Position numbers and translations under genes: made by a program. Positions 36,753 through 45,116 of a DNA stretch of 64,000 nucleotides are shown one piece after another. Every line of letters begins with the position of its first letter. Position 1 is the stretch's first letter. The DNA is from Pediococcus claussenii ATCC BAA-344 (lineage in GTDB: Bacteria; Bacillota; Bacilli; Lactobacillales; Lactobacillaceae): positions 682,001 to 746,000 of the forward strand of contig NC_016605.1 in assembly GCF_000237995.1 (NCBI RefSeq). The letters are read 5' to 3'. A model generated the notes under the pieces. The model made no database searches. It was given only the letters and a program-made list of their open reading frames with translations, and was not told the origin of the DNA.

Positions 36753-38016
36753 TAAAAAATATACTGATTTTAGTGAAGAGCTGTTTACCGAAACTTTAAG
36801 TAATGGATTGACTGTTAACTTATTACCCAAAAAAGGATTTCATAAAACATATGCGATTTTTACGACCAATTTTGGTTCAATGGATAACCAAATGTTAATT
36901 AATGGTAATGTGGAAGAGGTTCCGGCTGGAACAGCACATTTTTTAGAGCATAAGCTTTTTGAGAAAAAAGATTATGATGCATTTGAACTTTTTAGTTCAA
37001 ATGGAGCAGATTCAAATGCTTTTACTAGCTACAGTCGGACTAGTTATCTTTTTTCAGCTACCAGTAACTTAAGAGATAATTTGAATAGTTTACTAGATTT
37101 TGTGCAAATTCCGTACTTTTCAGAAAAATCAGTAAAAAAAGAACAAGGAATTATTGGACAAGAAATTGAGATGTACAACGATGATCCTGATTGGCAATTA
37201 TATATGGGGATTTTGCGCAACTTATTTCCTGAGCAAGCATTAAGCACGGATATTGCTGGAACTGTTTCTAGCATTTCTGAAATCACTCCTGAAATTCTAT
37301 ACAAAATCCATAGTCAATTTTACCATCCAAGCAACATGAACTTATTTATGGCAGGAAACTTTAATCCAAATGAGGCAATGGGGTGGATTAAAAATAATCA
37401 AGAGCAAAAAAGTTTTTCAAATTTTCCTGATATTAAAAGGACGGAAAATATAAATAAGGCACCAATTGATAGTGGTGAAATAGTATTAGAAGTGGCACGG
37501 CCAAAGATCATGCTTGGAATCAAAAATATTCGATTAATTCCATTCGACAAAAAAGAAAAATTAAGATTCTTGATTGCGTTGGATTTAGCGTTTTATTTGT
37601 TGCTCAGTTCGTCTTCTCAAACATATTTAAAGCTGTACGATCAACGTATTTTGGACGATAGTTTTGGGTATGAAGTTAACAGTGAACGGGAATTTGTATT
37701 CGTAACAATTGGTGGAGATACGGAAAATCCGGAACGATTTGAAGATGCTATGCGAGTTGCTCTCAGTAAACCTGATTGGAGTTTGTTAACGTCTGATTTT
37801 GAACTTGCTAAGAGAGAAATGATTGGACGCTCAATTTCTAAGATGAATTCATTAGAGGCTATTGCAAATAGCTTTGAAGGGAAAGAGTATGGGAATTCAA
37901 CTATTTTTGATGAAGCAAAGATTTATCAAAATATTAAAATTGACGAAGTTCAAAAAGCATTTAACTGGTTAATGGATGGAAATAAAATTAGTTCTTTCAG
38001 AATTAAGCGAAAGTAG
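36745..38016 (+). CDS. ymfH: M16 zinc peptidase YmfH (EF-P modification associated)
   Basis: A 423-residue M16 peptidase with the inverted zinc motif HFLEHKLFEK (HxxEH) and a distal Glu in QEIEMYNDDP. It is the active member of the YmfF/YmfH pair. ATG 36745 follows agtgggga; a GTG further upstream lies in that site. It overlaps the end of ymfF and is followed by ymfI after eight bases. Confidence 0.88.
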   Translation: MFNKKYTDFSEELFTETLSNGLTVNLLPKKGFHKTYAIFTTNFGSMDNQMLINGNVEEVPAGTAHFLEHKLFEKKDYDAFELFSSNGADSNAFTSYSRTSYLFSATSNLRDNLNSLLDFVQIPYFSEKSVKKEQGIIGQEIEMYNDDPDWQLYMGILRNLFPEQALSTDIAGTVSSISEITPEILYKIHSQFYHPSNMNLFMAGNFNPNEAMGWIKNNQEQKSFSNFPDIKRTENINKAPIDSGEIVLEVARPKIMLGIKNIRLIPFDKKEKLRFLIALDLAFYLLLSSSSQTYLKLYDQRILDDSFGYEVNSEREFVFVTIGGDTENPERFEDAMRVALSKPDWSLLTSDFELAKREMIGRSISKMNSLEAIANSFEGKEYGNSTIFDEAKIYQNIKIDEVQKAFNWLMDGNKISSFRIKRK

Positions 38017-38024
38017 GAGTATAT

Positions 38025-38747
38025 ATGCAATTTGCTTTAGTTTGTGGTGCAAGTGGAGATATTGGAGGTGCAATTGCAAATGATTTAGCAAATCAGGGAT
38101 GGTCACTTTATTTACAATATAACCAAAATACCGAACGAATAAATGAAATGTTAGTTAAACTGGCAAATAATTTTCCAAAACAAGAATTTATTCCGGTTAA
38201 GTGTGATTTTACGAAGCAGAAAAGTGTAAAAAATTTAGTAGCACAGATCTTTTCATTGGATGCAATTATTTTTGCACAGGGTACATCGAAATATAAGTTG
38301 TTTAGTGAATTTAATGAAAATGAGATTGAAAGCATGTGGTTAGAACATGTTCGTACCCCAATTATGTTGGTTCAAAGTCTTGTGAGCAAGTTTTCTTCTA
38401 AGACGGGAAGAATTGTATTTGTTGGTTCGGTTTATGGAGCTGTTGGAAGTGCAATGGAAGTCCCATATAGCATGTTGAAAGGTGCTCAAAGTGCTTTTGT
38501 AAACGCTTATGCGAAGGAAGTTGCTTCACTTAATATTACAGTGAACTGCGTGGCTCCAGGGGCCGTTAATACTAAAATGAATAAAGATTTTACGGTTGAA
38601 GAACAAGTTAACGTAGAAAACGAAATTCCAATGGGAAGATTTGCAAAACCGGCAGAAATAAGCAGTGTTGTTCTTAACTTGCTTGACGCAAGAAGCAGTT
38701 ATATTACAGGGCAAACTATTTACGTAGATGGTGGTTGGCTAAAATAA
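38025..38747 (+). CDS. ymfI: Short-chain dehydrogenase YmfI (EF-P 5-aminopentanone reductase)
   Basis: A 240-residue classical SDR with the cofactor motif CGASGDIGGAIA, the NNAG-equivalent IFAQGTS, the catalytic Ser in VGSVYG, the YSMLKGAQSAF (Tyr-x3-Lys) pair and the C-terminal YITGQTIYVDGGW. YmfI in Bacillus reduces the 5-aminopentanone group on EF-P to 5-aminopentanol; the position right after ymfFH supports the same role here rather than a FabG. ATG 38025 follows taggagta. rodZ is next, with its own promoter. Confidence 0.87.
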   Translation: MQFALVCGASGDIGGAIANDLANQGWSLYLQYNQNTERINEMLVKLANNFPKQEFIPVKCDFTKQKSVKNLVAQIFSLDAIIFAQGTSKYKLFSEFNENEIESMWLEHVRTPIMLVQSLVSKFSSKTGRIVFVGSVYGAVGSAMEVPYSMLKGAQSAFVNAYAKEVASLNITVNCVAPGAVNTKMNKDFTVEEQVNVENEIPMGRFAKPAEISSVVLNLLDARSSYITGQTIYVDGGWLK

Positions 38748-38857
38748 ATATAAATTGATAAAATTCTGAGACAGTCTGATCCCAATATGAGTAACAAAAT
38801 TAATTGATAAGATTAGTGCATTTAAAACTTGTCTTGCACTTTGATTTATTAAAAAAA

Positions 38858-38866
38858 TGCTATAAT
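38858..38866 (+). promoter_or_regulatory. Extended -10 promoter of rodZ-pgsA
   Basis: TGC-TATAAT, 31 bases before the rodZ start. Confidence 0.7.
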
Positions 38867-38896
38867 TATAGTTGTCAATTATGGGGAAAGGGATTC

Positions 38897-39748
38897 ATGA
38901 TGAGTTCAAAAAAATATAAAAATATTGGTCAAAGATTGAGAACTGCCCGTCAACAAAAAGGGTGGACGATTAACGATGTCCATTTAAAATTGCAAATTTC
39001 AGCAAGATATTTAATGGCTTTAGAAGCGGGTGCAGAAGAAGATTTACCTGGTGATTACTACACACAATCGATTATCAAACAATATGCTGATTTGTTGGGA
39101 ATTAGTTCAGAACAAATCACGAAAATGAGTGTACCAAAAAGCGTTGAGAATTGGCGCGAGGAACACCGAGAAGTCGATTCCAGATCGGAGCGAGATGCCA
39201 ATAAACGTCCATCAGTTATAAAGGGATTGATACACCAGTTTCCCAAACTAATGGCAACAGTTCTAACAGCAATAATACTTTTGCTGGCGTGGGGTGCGGT
39301 GAATGGTGCTTCCGGTCATCAAAGCCCGGTTTACGCATATAAAGATGCAACCGTAATTGATCACACTAAAAAGGTTAAAAAGAGTTTTGTGAATGGCAAG
39401 CAGGAAAAAGAGCTTACCCCAACACAAAAAGTTACAATGGTAAAAGGTACCGATCCTGATCAAATAACAATTAAAACGGGATCATTGAAGAAGATTGATT
39501 TAAAGCTTACAGTTGGAAGTGCTCAATCTTGGATTATGTTAAATCAAGAGTCGGGTACGCCGGAAACGTTGTATCAGGGTACAGTTGCAGCTGGTGATAA
39601 ACAGAATTTTGTTTTATCTAAAGGTCAAAGTTATGGTTTGCAGATTGGTAACAATAAGAGTGTACGTGGTGAATTTACTAACCAAATTAAAATTCCAAGT
39701 GAGCCTTCAGTGGCCTCAATTCGAAATATTAAAATCAAAGTTAAGTAG
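38897..39748 (+). CDS. rodZ: RodZ/YmfM family cytoskeletal helix-turn-helix protein
   Basis: A 283-residue protein with a Cro-like helix-turn-helix at the N-terminus (IGQRLRTARQQKGWTINDV...YLMALEAG, residues ~7-75). A single membrane helix lies near residues 117-136. The extracellular C-terminal DUF4115 beta domain contains AQSWIMLNQE and GDKQNFVLSKGQSYGLQIGN. RodZ bridges the cytoskeleton and wall synthesis in rods; in cocci it persists without MreB. I chose ATG 38897 after ggggaaaggg; the longer open frame upstream crosses the promoter. pgsA follows after 11 bases. Confidence 0.92.
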   Translation: MMSSKKYKNIGQRLRTARQQKGWTINDVHLKLQISARYLMALEAGAEEDLPGDYYTQSIIKQYADLLGISSEQITKMSVPKSVENWREEHREVDSRSERDANKRPSVIKGLIHQFPKLMATVLTAIILLLAWGAVNGASGHQSPVYAYKDATVIDHTKKVKKSFVNGKQEKELTPTQKVTMVKGTDPDQITIKTGSLKKIDLKLTVGSAQSWIMLNQESGTPETLYQGTVAAGDKQNFVLSKGQSYGLQIGNNKSVRGEFTNQIKIPSEPSVASIRNIKIKVK

Positions 39749-39759
39749 GAGAGGTAATT

Positions 39760-40341
39760 ATGAATTTACCAAATAAATTAACGGTTTTTAGAATTATTTT
39801 GATCCCAATATTTATTATTTTAGCTTGTATGCCAGAAGTTGGAGGTAGTGTTAACATATTGGGTACGTCCATCGCGATAACAAAGATTTGGAGTGCTGTA
39901 GTTTTTGCAGTGGCATCCCTTACTGATTTCTTAGATGGTCAAATTGCACGCCGTCAGCATTTAGTAACTAATTTTGGTAAGTTCGCTGATCCAATAGCTG
40001 ATAAAATGCTAACTATGTCGGCGTTTGTCATTTTGGTTGAGATGAATATGGCACCATCATGGGTTGTTGCTATTATTGTGTGTCGTGAACTTGCAATAAG
40101 CGGGTTGCGCTTGATTATTGTTGAAAACGATGGACAAGTATTAGCTGCTGAAATGCCAGGAAAAATTAAAACTTTTTCTCAAATGTTTGCTATCATTTTC
40201 TTACTGTTAAACAATATTTTTGCGAATTTCCTTCATTTTGGAATTGGAACAATTCTCCTATATGTGTGCTTGTTCTTTACGGTATATTCAGGAGTCGATT
40301 ATTTCGTTAAAAATCGCGCTATTTTTTCAGATTCATTTTAA
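39760..40341 (+). CDS. pgsA: CDP-diacylglycerol-glycerol-3-phosphate 3-phosphatidyltransferase
   Basis: This enzyme makes phosphatidylglycerophosphate, the first committed step to phosphatidylglycerol and cardiolipin. The 193-residue membrane protein has the CDP-alcohol phosphotransferase motif as D-FLDGQIAR-x8-G-KFAD-x3-DK (about residues 58-84). It has about five or six helices. ATG 39760 follows ggagagg. It sits between rodZ and cinA, as in Bacillus and lactobacilli. Confidence 0.96.
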   Translation: MNLPNKLTVFRIILIPIFIILACMPEVGGSVNILGTSIAITKIWSAVVFAVASLTDFLDGQIARRQHLVTNFGKFADPIADKMLTMSAFVILVEMNMAPSWVVAIIVCRELAISGLRLIIVENDGQVLAAEMPGKIKTFSQMFAIIFLLLNNIFANFLHFGIGTILLYVCLFFTVYSGVDYFVKNRAIFSDSF

Positions 40342-40533
40342 GTTTAAAGTTGGTTGAGGGATAGATATAAAGTTAGAATAATTGATGAAAAGGAATGTCA
40401 ATTGTTTGTAAACTTCATATTTGTCTCTTTTTTATTTAAAAAATTTGTTAATAATTATCGGTGTTATCATTACTTTGTGGATATAAAAATATTTTGTAGA
40501 ATTACTGCATATTTATTTTGGGAGGGGAAAGGA

Positions 40534-41772
40534 ATGAAGGCAGAATTAATCAGTGTTGGTACAGAAATCTTACTTGGAGAAATTACGGATACTAATGCAA
40601 CTTATTTGAGTAAGAGTTTTGCGGACTTAGGAATTGAGGTTATGCATCGACAAACAGTAGGCGACAATATTGAAAGAATTGACGATGCGCTCAAACTTGC
40701 AACTGGAAGAAGCAATTTGGTGGTTTTAATTGGTGGATTAGGACCTACTGAGGATGATGTGACTAAACCGGCACTAGCTCAATTTTTAAATAAAGATTTA
40801 GTACAGGATAAAGATGCGTTAAATAAAATTAACAAGCGTTTTGAAATGATGGGAAGAAGTGTCACACCTAATAACTTACGGCAGGCTTGGATTTTAGATA
40901 ATGCGGAGCGGCTAACAAATTATAATGGATTAGCAGTTGGAATGTTTGAATCAGGGAACGTAAATTATGTTGTACTTCCAGGTCCACCGAGCGAATTTAG
41001 AATGATGGTAGATAGATCGTTAATACCTGTCTTGAAAAAGCATTTCAATTTGCAAAATAATTTAGTATCAAAGACGTTGCATTTCGTTGGAATAAGTGAG
41101 TCTTTGCTAGCAGAAAAACTAGATGATATTATTCGGTATCAAACAAACCCAACACTCGCATTGTATTTCAAAGATACGGATGTTACGGTTCGTATTACAG
41201 CGGAAGATGATAATCGTATTAATGCCGAAAAAATGGTTAAAGATATGGAGAATACAGTTTTAAAAAGAGTTGGACAGTTTTATTATTCTGACGAAGAAAT
41301 CATTGATTTGCATACTTTTGTGGCACAACAACTAATCAAGCGTAATATTTCAATTACTGCTGCAGAGAGCTTGACAGGTGGACTATTTGAAAGCACAATT
41401 TGTTCTGTTTCAGGGGTATCGGCAATTTTTAATGGTGGTTTTGTAACTTATTCTAACCAAAGTAAGCATGATTTAGTGGACGTGAGTTCAGATTTAATAC
41501 AAAACAATGGCGTTGTTAGTAAAGAGGTTGCTGAGGCAATGGCTAGTGGTGCTAGAAGGAAGATGAACACTAAACTTAGCTTAAGTTTTACCGGGGTTGC
41601 TGGTCCAGGTGAACTTGAAGGACATAAAGCTGGTAATTTTTGGATAGGATTGGCGCTTGATTCTGGAGAAATTTATTCTGAGGAATTTAATGTTGATGGG
41701 GATAGAGAAAAAGTAAGACAGGCGGCCGTAAATAAGGCCTTTGAGATGATTTTAAAATTTGTTTTAAAATAA
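40534..41772 (+). CDS. cinA: Competence/damage-inducible protein CinA
   Basis: A 412-residue protein. The N-terminal MoCF-like domain (AELISVGTEILLGEI, GGLGPTEDDVTK) has ADP-ribose/FAD pyrophosphatase-type activity in homologues. The C-terminal CinA domain (ITAAESLTGGLFESTICSVSG, FTGVAGPGELEGH) matches NMN deamidase PncC. I chose ATG 40534, right after ggaggggaaagg. The open frame extends 180 bases upstream, but that part is AT-rich, lacks homology and has no ribosome site. recA follows. Confidence 0.93.
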   Translation: MKAELISVGTEILLGEITDTNATYLSKSFADLGIEVMHRQTVGDNIERIDDALKLATGRSNLVVLIGGLGPTEDDVTKPALAQFLNKDLVQDKDALNKINKRFEMMGRSVTPNNLRQAWILDNAERLTNYNGLAVGMFESGNVNYVVLPGPPSEFRMMVDRSLIPVLKKHFNLQNNLVSKTLHFVGISESLLAEKLDDIIRYQTNPTLALYFKDTDVTVRITAEDDNRINAEKMVKDMENTVLKRVGQFYYSDEEIIDLHTFVAQQLIKRNISITAAESLTGGLFESTICSVSGVSAIFNGGFVTYSNQSKHDLVDVSSDLIQNNGVVSKEVAEAMASGARRKMNTKLSLSFTGVAGPGELEGHKAGNFWIGLALDSGEIYSEEFNVDGDREKVRQAAVNKAFEMILKFVLK

Positions 41773-41794
41773 GCGAACTTTTGTTCGGCTTTTT
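41773..41794 (+). terminator. Short terminator of cinA, overlapping the recA operator
   Basis: agc-gaac / gttc-ggct (one bulged G) with a T-run of six, starting at the cinA stop codon. Confidence 0.6.
41774..41787 (+). promoter_or_regulatory. SOS (LexA/DinR) operator of recA
   Basis: CGAACttttGTTCG is a perfect palindrome that matches the Gram-positive LexA box (CGAAC-N4-GTTCG). It lies in the -35 region of the recA promoter, whose extended -10 is at 41805. Confidence 0.88.
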
Positions 41795-41804
41795 TAGAAA
41801 AATG

Positions 41805-41813
41805 TGCTATTAT
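41805..41813 (+). promoter_or_regulatory. Extended -10 promoter of recA
   Basis: TGC-TATTAT. The SOS box lies 17-31 bases upstream, so LexA binding would block polymerase. Confidence 0.65.
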
Positions 41814-41857
41814 GTAGTTAAGTTATTTTACTAAGCGAGACTAGTGGAGGTCACAGA

Positions 41858-42910
41858 GTGGCAGACGAACGAAAAACGGCATTAGATAATGCTTTAAAAA
41901 AAATTGAAAAGAATTTTGGTAAGGGGTCAATCATGCGAATGGGTGATGCGGTTGATACTAAAATATCAACAATTCCTAGTGGATCATTGGCACTTGATGA
42001 GGCTCTAGGAGTTGGCGGATTTCCCAAGGGTAGAATTGTTGAAATTTATGGCCCTGAAAGTTCAGGTAAAACGACAGTAGCACTACATGCTGTTGCTGAG
42101 GTACAAAAACGTGGCGGTACGGCTGCTTATATTGATGCCGAAAACGCAATGGATCCTGTATATGCCCAAAATTTGGGAGTTAATATTGATGAACTATTAC
42201 TTTCACAGCCGGATACAGGAGAAGAAGGTCTTGAAATTGCTGATGCCCTTGTTTCTAGTGGGGCAATTGACCTAGTGGTTATAGATTCAGTTGCAGCGTT
42301 AGTACCGCGTGCTGAAATTGACGGAGAGATGGGTGACGCACACGTTGGATTACAGGCGCGTTTGATGTCTCAAGCACTTCGTAAACTATCTGGTTCAATC
42401 AATAAAACAAAGACAATTGCTTTATTTATTAATCAGATTCGTGAAAAAGTTGGTGTAATGTTTGGAAACCCAGAAGTAACTCCAGGTGGACGAGCATTGA
42501 AGTTCTACGCAACGATTCGATTAGAAGTAAGACGAGCTGAACAATTGAAGGATGGTTCAGATGTGATTGGAAATCGAGTACGTATTAAGGTGGTCAAGAA
42601 TAAGGTCGCACCGCCATTCCGAAAAGCTGAAGTTGACATCATGTATGGGCACGGTATTTCTCAAACTGGTGAATTAATTGATATGGCTGCTGAAAAAGAG
42701 ATAGTTAAAAAAAGTGGTTCTTGGTATTCATATGGGGATGACCGAATTGGACAAGGGCGTGAGAACGCTAAGCAGTATTTGGTTGATCATCCGGATGTTA
42801 AAGAAGAATTGTTTGCCAAGGTACGTGAAGCATATGGTATTGCTGAAGAGGGCGAAGAAACCACTAAAACAAAAAAAGAAGACGATCCAAGTAAACTTGA
42901 ATTAAATTAA
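41858..42910 (+). CDS. recA: Recombinase RecA
   Basis: Strand-exchange protein and coprotease for LexA. The 350-residue product has Walker [22 protein letters not shown], loop L2 with [28 protein letters not shown] (residue scale) and an acidic C-terminal tail. GTG 41858 follows ggaggtcac at good spacing. It has its own SOS-regulated promoter and a terminator at 42923. Confidence 0.98.
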   Translation: MADERKTALDNALKKIEKNFGKGSIMRMGDAVDTKISTIPSGSLALDEALGVGGFPKGRIVEIYGPESSGKTTVALHAVAEVQKRGGTAAYIDAENAMDPVYAQNLGVNIDELLLSQPDTGEEGLEIADALVSSGAIDLVVIDSVAALVPRAEIDGEMGDAHVGLQARLMSQALRKLSGSINKTKTIALFINQIREKVGVMFGNPEVTPGGRALKFYATIRLEVRRAEQLKDGSDVIGNRVRIKVVKNKVAPPFRKAEVDIMYGHGISQTGELIDMAAEKEIVKKSGSWYSYGDDRIGQGRENAKQYLVDHPDVKEELFAKVREAYGIAEEGEETTKTKKEDDPSKLELN

Positions 42911-42922
42911 TTTCTATAGATT

Positions 42923-42955
42923 AGAGCAGTAACTATTGTAGTCTGCTCTTTTATT
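42923..42955 (+). terminator. Terminator of recA
   Basis: agagcag / ctgctct with inner act / agt pairing, then T-rich tail. Confidence 0.85.
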
Positions 42956-43144
42956 TTGGTTAAAAACAATTAGTTTAACATTGTATATAATAAGAATGTT
43001 ATGTGAAACACCTTATATAAAGTATACTTTGATATTATATGAACTGATTGACACTAGCGTCTTTAAACATTAAAATGATAGTAAGTGTAAAAATCAAAAT
43101 AACATCAAAATGTAGTTTGAATTTGGTGATTCGGAGGGATGAGA

Positions 43145-44704
43145 ATGACAATTTTCAGTATAATCCTTGCGATCATCGCTATTATAATCGGGTATGTTGC
43201 GGGATATGTTTTTCACAAGAATATTGTGGAAAAACAGGTTGATGATGCTAATCAATCTGCATCCTCGATTATTGAAAATGCTAGAAAACAGGCTGAAACG
43301 GATCGGCGTGAAGCTTTGATCGAAGCAAAAGACGAGAGTCATAAGTATCGTTCTGACGTGGAGAAAGAATTGAAGAAGCGAAGATCTGAAGTTCAAAAGC
43401 AAGAAGATCGATTGCTACAACGTGAAGAAGCGTTGGATCACAAAGATAGTGCAATTGATAAACGTGAGAGTAGTTTGGAGAAAAAGGAACAACGCTTTAA
43501 CTCTGAACAAAAGCGATTGGACGATCAGCAGCAAAGGGCAACGGCACTCGTTAACGAACGACAACAGGAACTTGAAAGGGTTTCAAACCTTTCAAGAGAT
43601 GAAGCGAAGGATCTAATTTTAACGGAAACAAGGGATAGTTTAAGCGATGAACGAGCGTTAATTATTCGTGAGGGAATCGCTGAGGCGGAAAGCCAGGTTA
43701 AGGAAAGCTCTAAGAAGATGCTAGCACTAGCAATTCAAAGAGGTGCCTCTGACATGGCTACTGATACAACTGTGACAGTTGTTAGTTTACCTAATGACGA
43801 TATGAAGGGACGAATTATTGGTCGTGAAGGGCGCAATATTCGAAACTTTGAAAACACTACAGGTGTTGATTTAATTATTGATGATACGCCTGAAGCAGTT
43901 ATCCTCAGTAGTTTTGATCCAATTAGAAGAGAGATTGCAGATATTGCGTTGAAAAAGTTGATTCAGGATGGTCGTATTCATCCAGCTCGAATTGAGGAAA
44001 TGGTTGAAAAGGCTCGCAAGGAGCTTGATGATACTATTCGTCAGACGGGTGAGCAGACTATTTTTGACTTAGGCATCCATTCTATGAATCCGGAACTCGT
44101 TAAAATGGTTGGACGATTGAAATATCGGACAGCTTATGGTCAAAACGTTTTAAATCATTCTGTTGAAGTTGCTAATTTGGCTGGAATTCTAGCAGCTGAA
44201 TTGGGCGAAGATGTTGCTGTAGCGAAACGCGCAGGGTTATTACACGATATTGGAAAGGCCGCAGAACATGAAACTGATGAGTCGCATGTTCAGATCGGTA
44301 TTGATATAGCAAAGAAATTTAAAGAAAGTTCAACGGTTATTGATTCAATCGCTTCACACACTGGAGATCAAGATCCTAAGTACATTATTTCTGTCTTGGT
44401 AAATACTGCTAATTCTATTTCAGCAGCACGGCCCGGTGCTAGAAGTACAACGCTACAAAGTTATATTCATCGGTTGGAGAAACTTGAAAATATTGCAAAT
44501 GAGTTTGAAGGTGTTAAGAAGAGTTATGCCATTCAAGCTGGGCGAGAAGTTCGAGTAATTGTTCGACCAAATAAGATCAACGATTTAAAGGCTGTTACTT
44601 TGACACATAATATTCGGAAAGCAGTTGAAAAGCAGCTCGAATATGCTGGAAAAGTTAAAGTCACAGTTGTTCGAGAAGTTCGAGCAGTTGATTTTGCTAA
44701 GTGA
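43145..44704 (+). CDS. rny: Ribonuclease Y
   Basis: Membrane-bound endoribonuclease that starts mRNA decay in Firmicutes. The 519-residue product has an N-terminal membrane helix (about residues 1-22). A long coiled coil follows (about 30-200, rich in Glu, Arg, Lys, Gln). Then come a KH domain ([26 protein letters not shown], residue scale) and an HD domain ([19 protein letters not shown]). I chose ATG 43145, seven bases after ggagg; ATG 43139 sits within the site. It lies between recA and mutS. Confidence 0.96.
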   Translation: MTIFSIILAIIAIIIGYVAGYVFHKNIVEKQVDDANQSASSIIENARKQAETDRREALIEAKDESHKYRSDVEKELKKRRSEVQKQEDRLLQREEALDHKDSAIDKRESSLEKKEQRFNSEQKRLDDQQQRATALVNERQQELERVSNLSRDEAKDLILTETRDSLSDERALIIREGIAEAESQVKESSKKMLALAIQRGASDMATDTTVTVVSLPNDDMKGRIIGREGRNIRNFENTTGVDLIIDDTPEAVILSSFDPIRREIADIALKKLIQDGRIHPARIEEMVEKARKELDDTIRQTGEQTIFDLGIHSMNPELVKMVGRLKYRTAYGQNVLNHSVEVANLAGILAAELGEDVAVAKRAGLLHDIGKAAEHETDESHVQIGIDIAKKFKESSTVIDSIASHTGDQDPKYIISVLVNTANSISAARPGARSTTLQSYIHRLEKLENIANEFEGVKKSYAIQAGREVRVIVRPNKINDLKAVTLTHNIRKAVEKQLEYAGKVKVTVVREVRAVDFAK

Positions 44705-44707
44705 GAA

Positions 44708-44833
44708 AGCAGAGCGGGACATAAGTTTAGAAGTGATAAGCATTAAGGATAAAACCCGGATGATGATAATTTTATTCATTATCCGGGTTTTATCCTTAAG
44801 TGGAAGCACTCAACTTATTTCCCGCGTTTTGCT
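44708..44833. repeat. 126-bp palindromic element with nested inverted repeats
   Basis: The core is a 19-bp perfect inverted repeat (ttaaggataaaacccggat 44743-44761 and its complement 44781-44799) around a 19-base partly self-complementary loop. The outer arms are also inverted: agcagagcgggacataagtt (44708-44727) against aacttatttcccgcgttttg (44812-44831), with few mismatches. There is no T-tract after the core stem, so it is not a standard terminator. It resembles a small non-autonomous repeat or a large mRNA-end structure. Confidence 0.75.
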
Positions 44834-45116
44834 ATTCAGTTTAGAGATGGAATTTAGATTGTAGTTATCTCCCTAACTTTTTTCTTTTAAAACATATTTT
44901 AGAATAAGGTTGGGCGAGGGCTTACGATGCCATTTAGAATTAAGGACAATGATTACGAACTGAAAATTGTTTATTCTTAGTTTTTAAAGTTTAGTTTAGT
45001 GAAATTCTGGCGTCCTCTTCTAATATTTTTATTTTTAAATGTTAAAATAATAAAGTGTTTAAAATAGATTTACGTATATATTAATAATAACAACATAAAT
45101 GAAAGAGAATTCGAGT
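44834..45116 (+). other. Gene-free AT-rich stretch before mutS
   Basis: About 280 bases without a credible open frame. The last 120 bases are very AT-rich and contain TAAAATAAT-type -10 candidates, but I cannot single out a promoter. Confidence 0.5.

Noticed and set aside
38804-38896. N-terminal extension of rodZ
   Set aside because: It spans the extended -10 promoter; ATG 38897 has the ribosome site.
40354-40533. 60-codon N-terminal extension of cinA
   Set aside because: AT-rich, no homology, and the ribosome site ggaggggaaagg lies right before ATG 40534.
44585-44864. Overlapping open frames on both strands at the rny-mutS junction
   Set aside because: They run through the palindrome and the end of rny; their similarity to each other comes from the inverted repeat.
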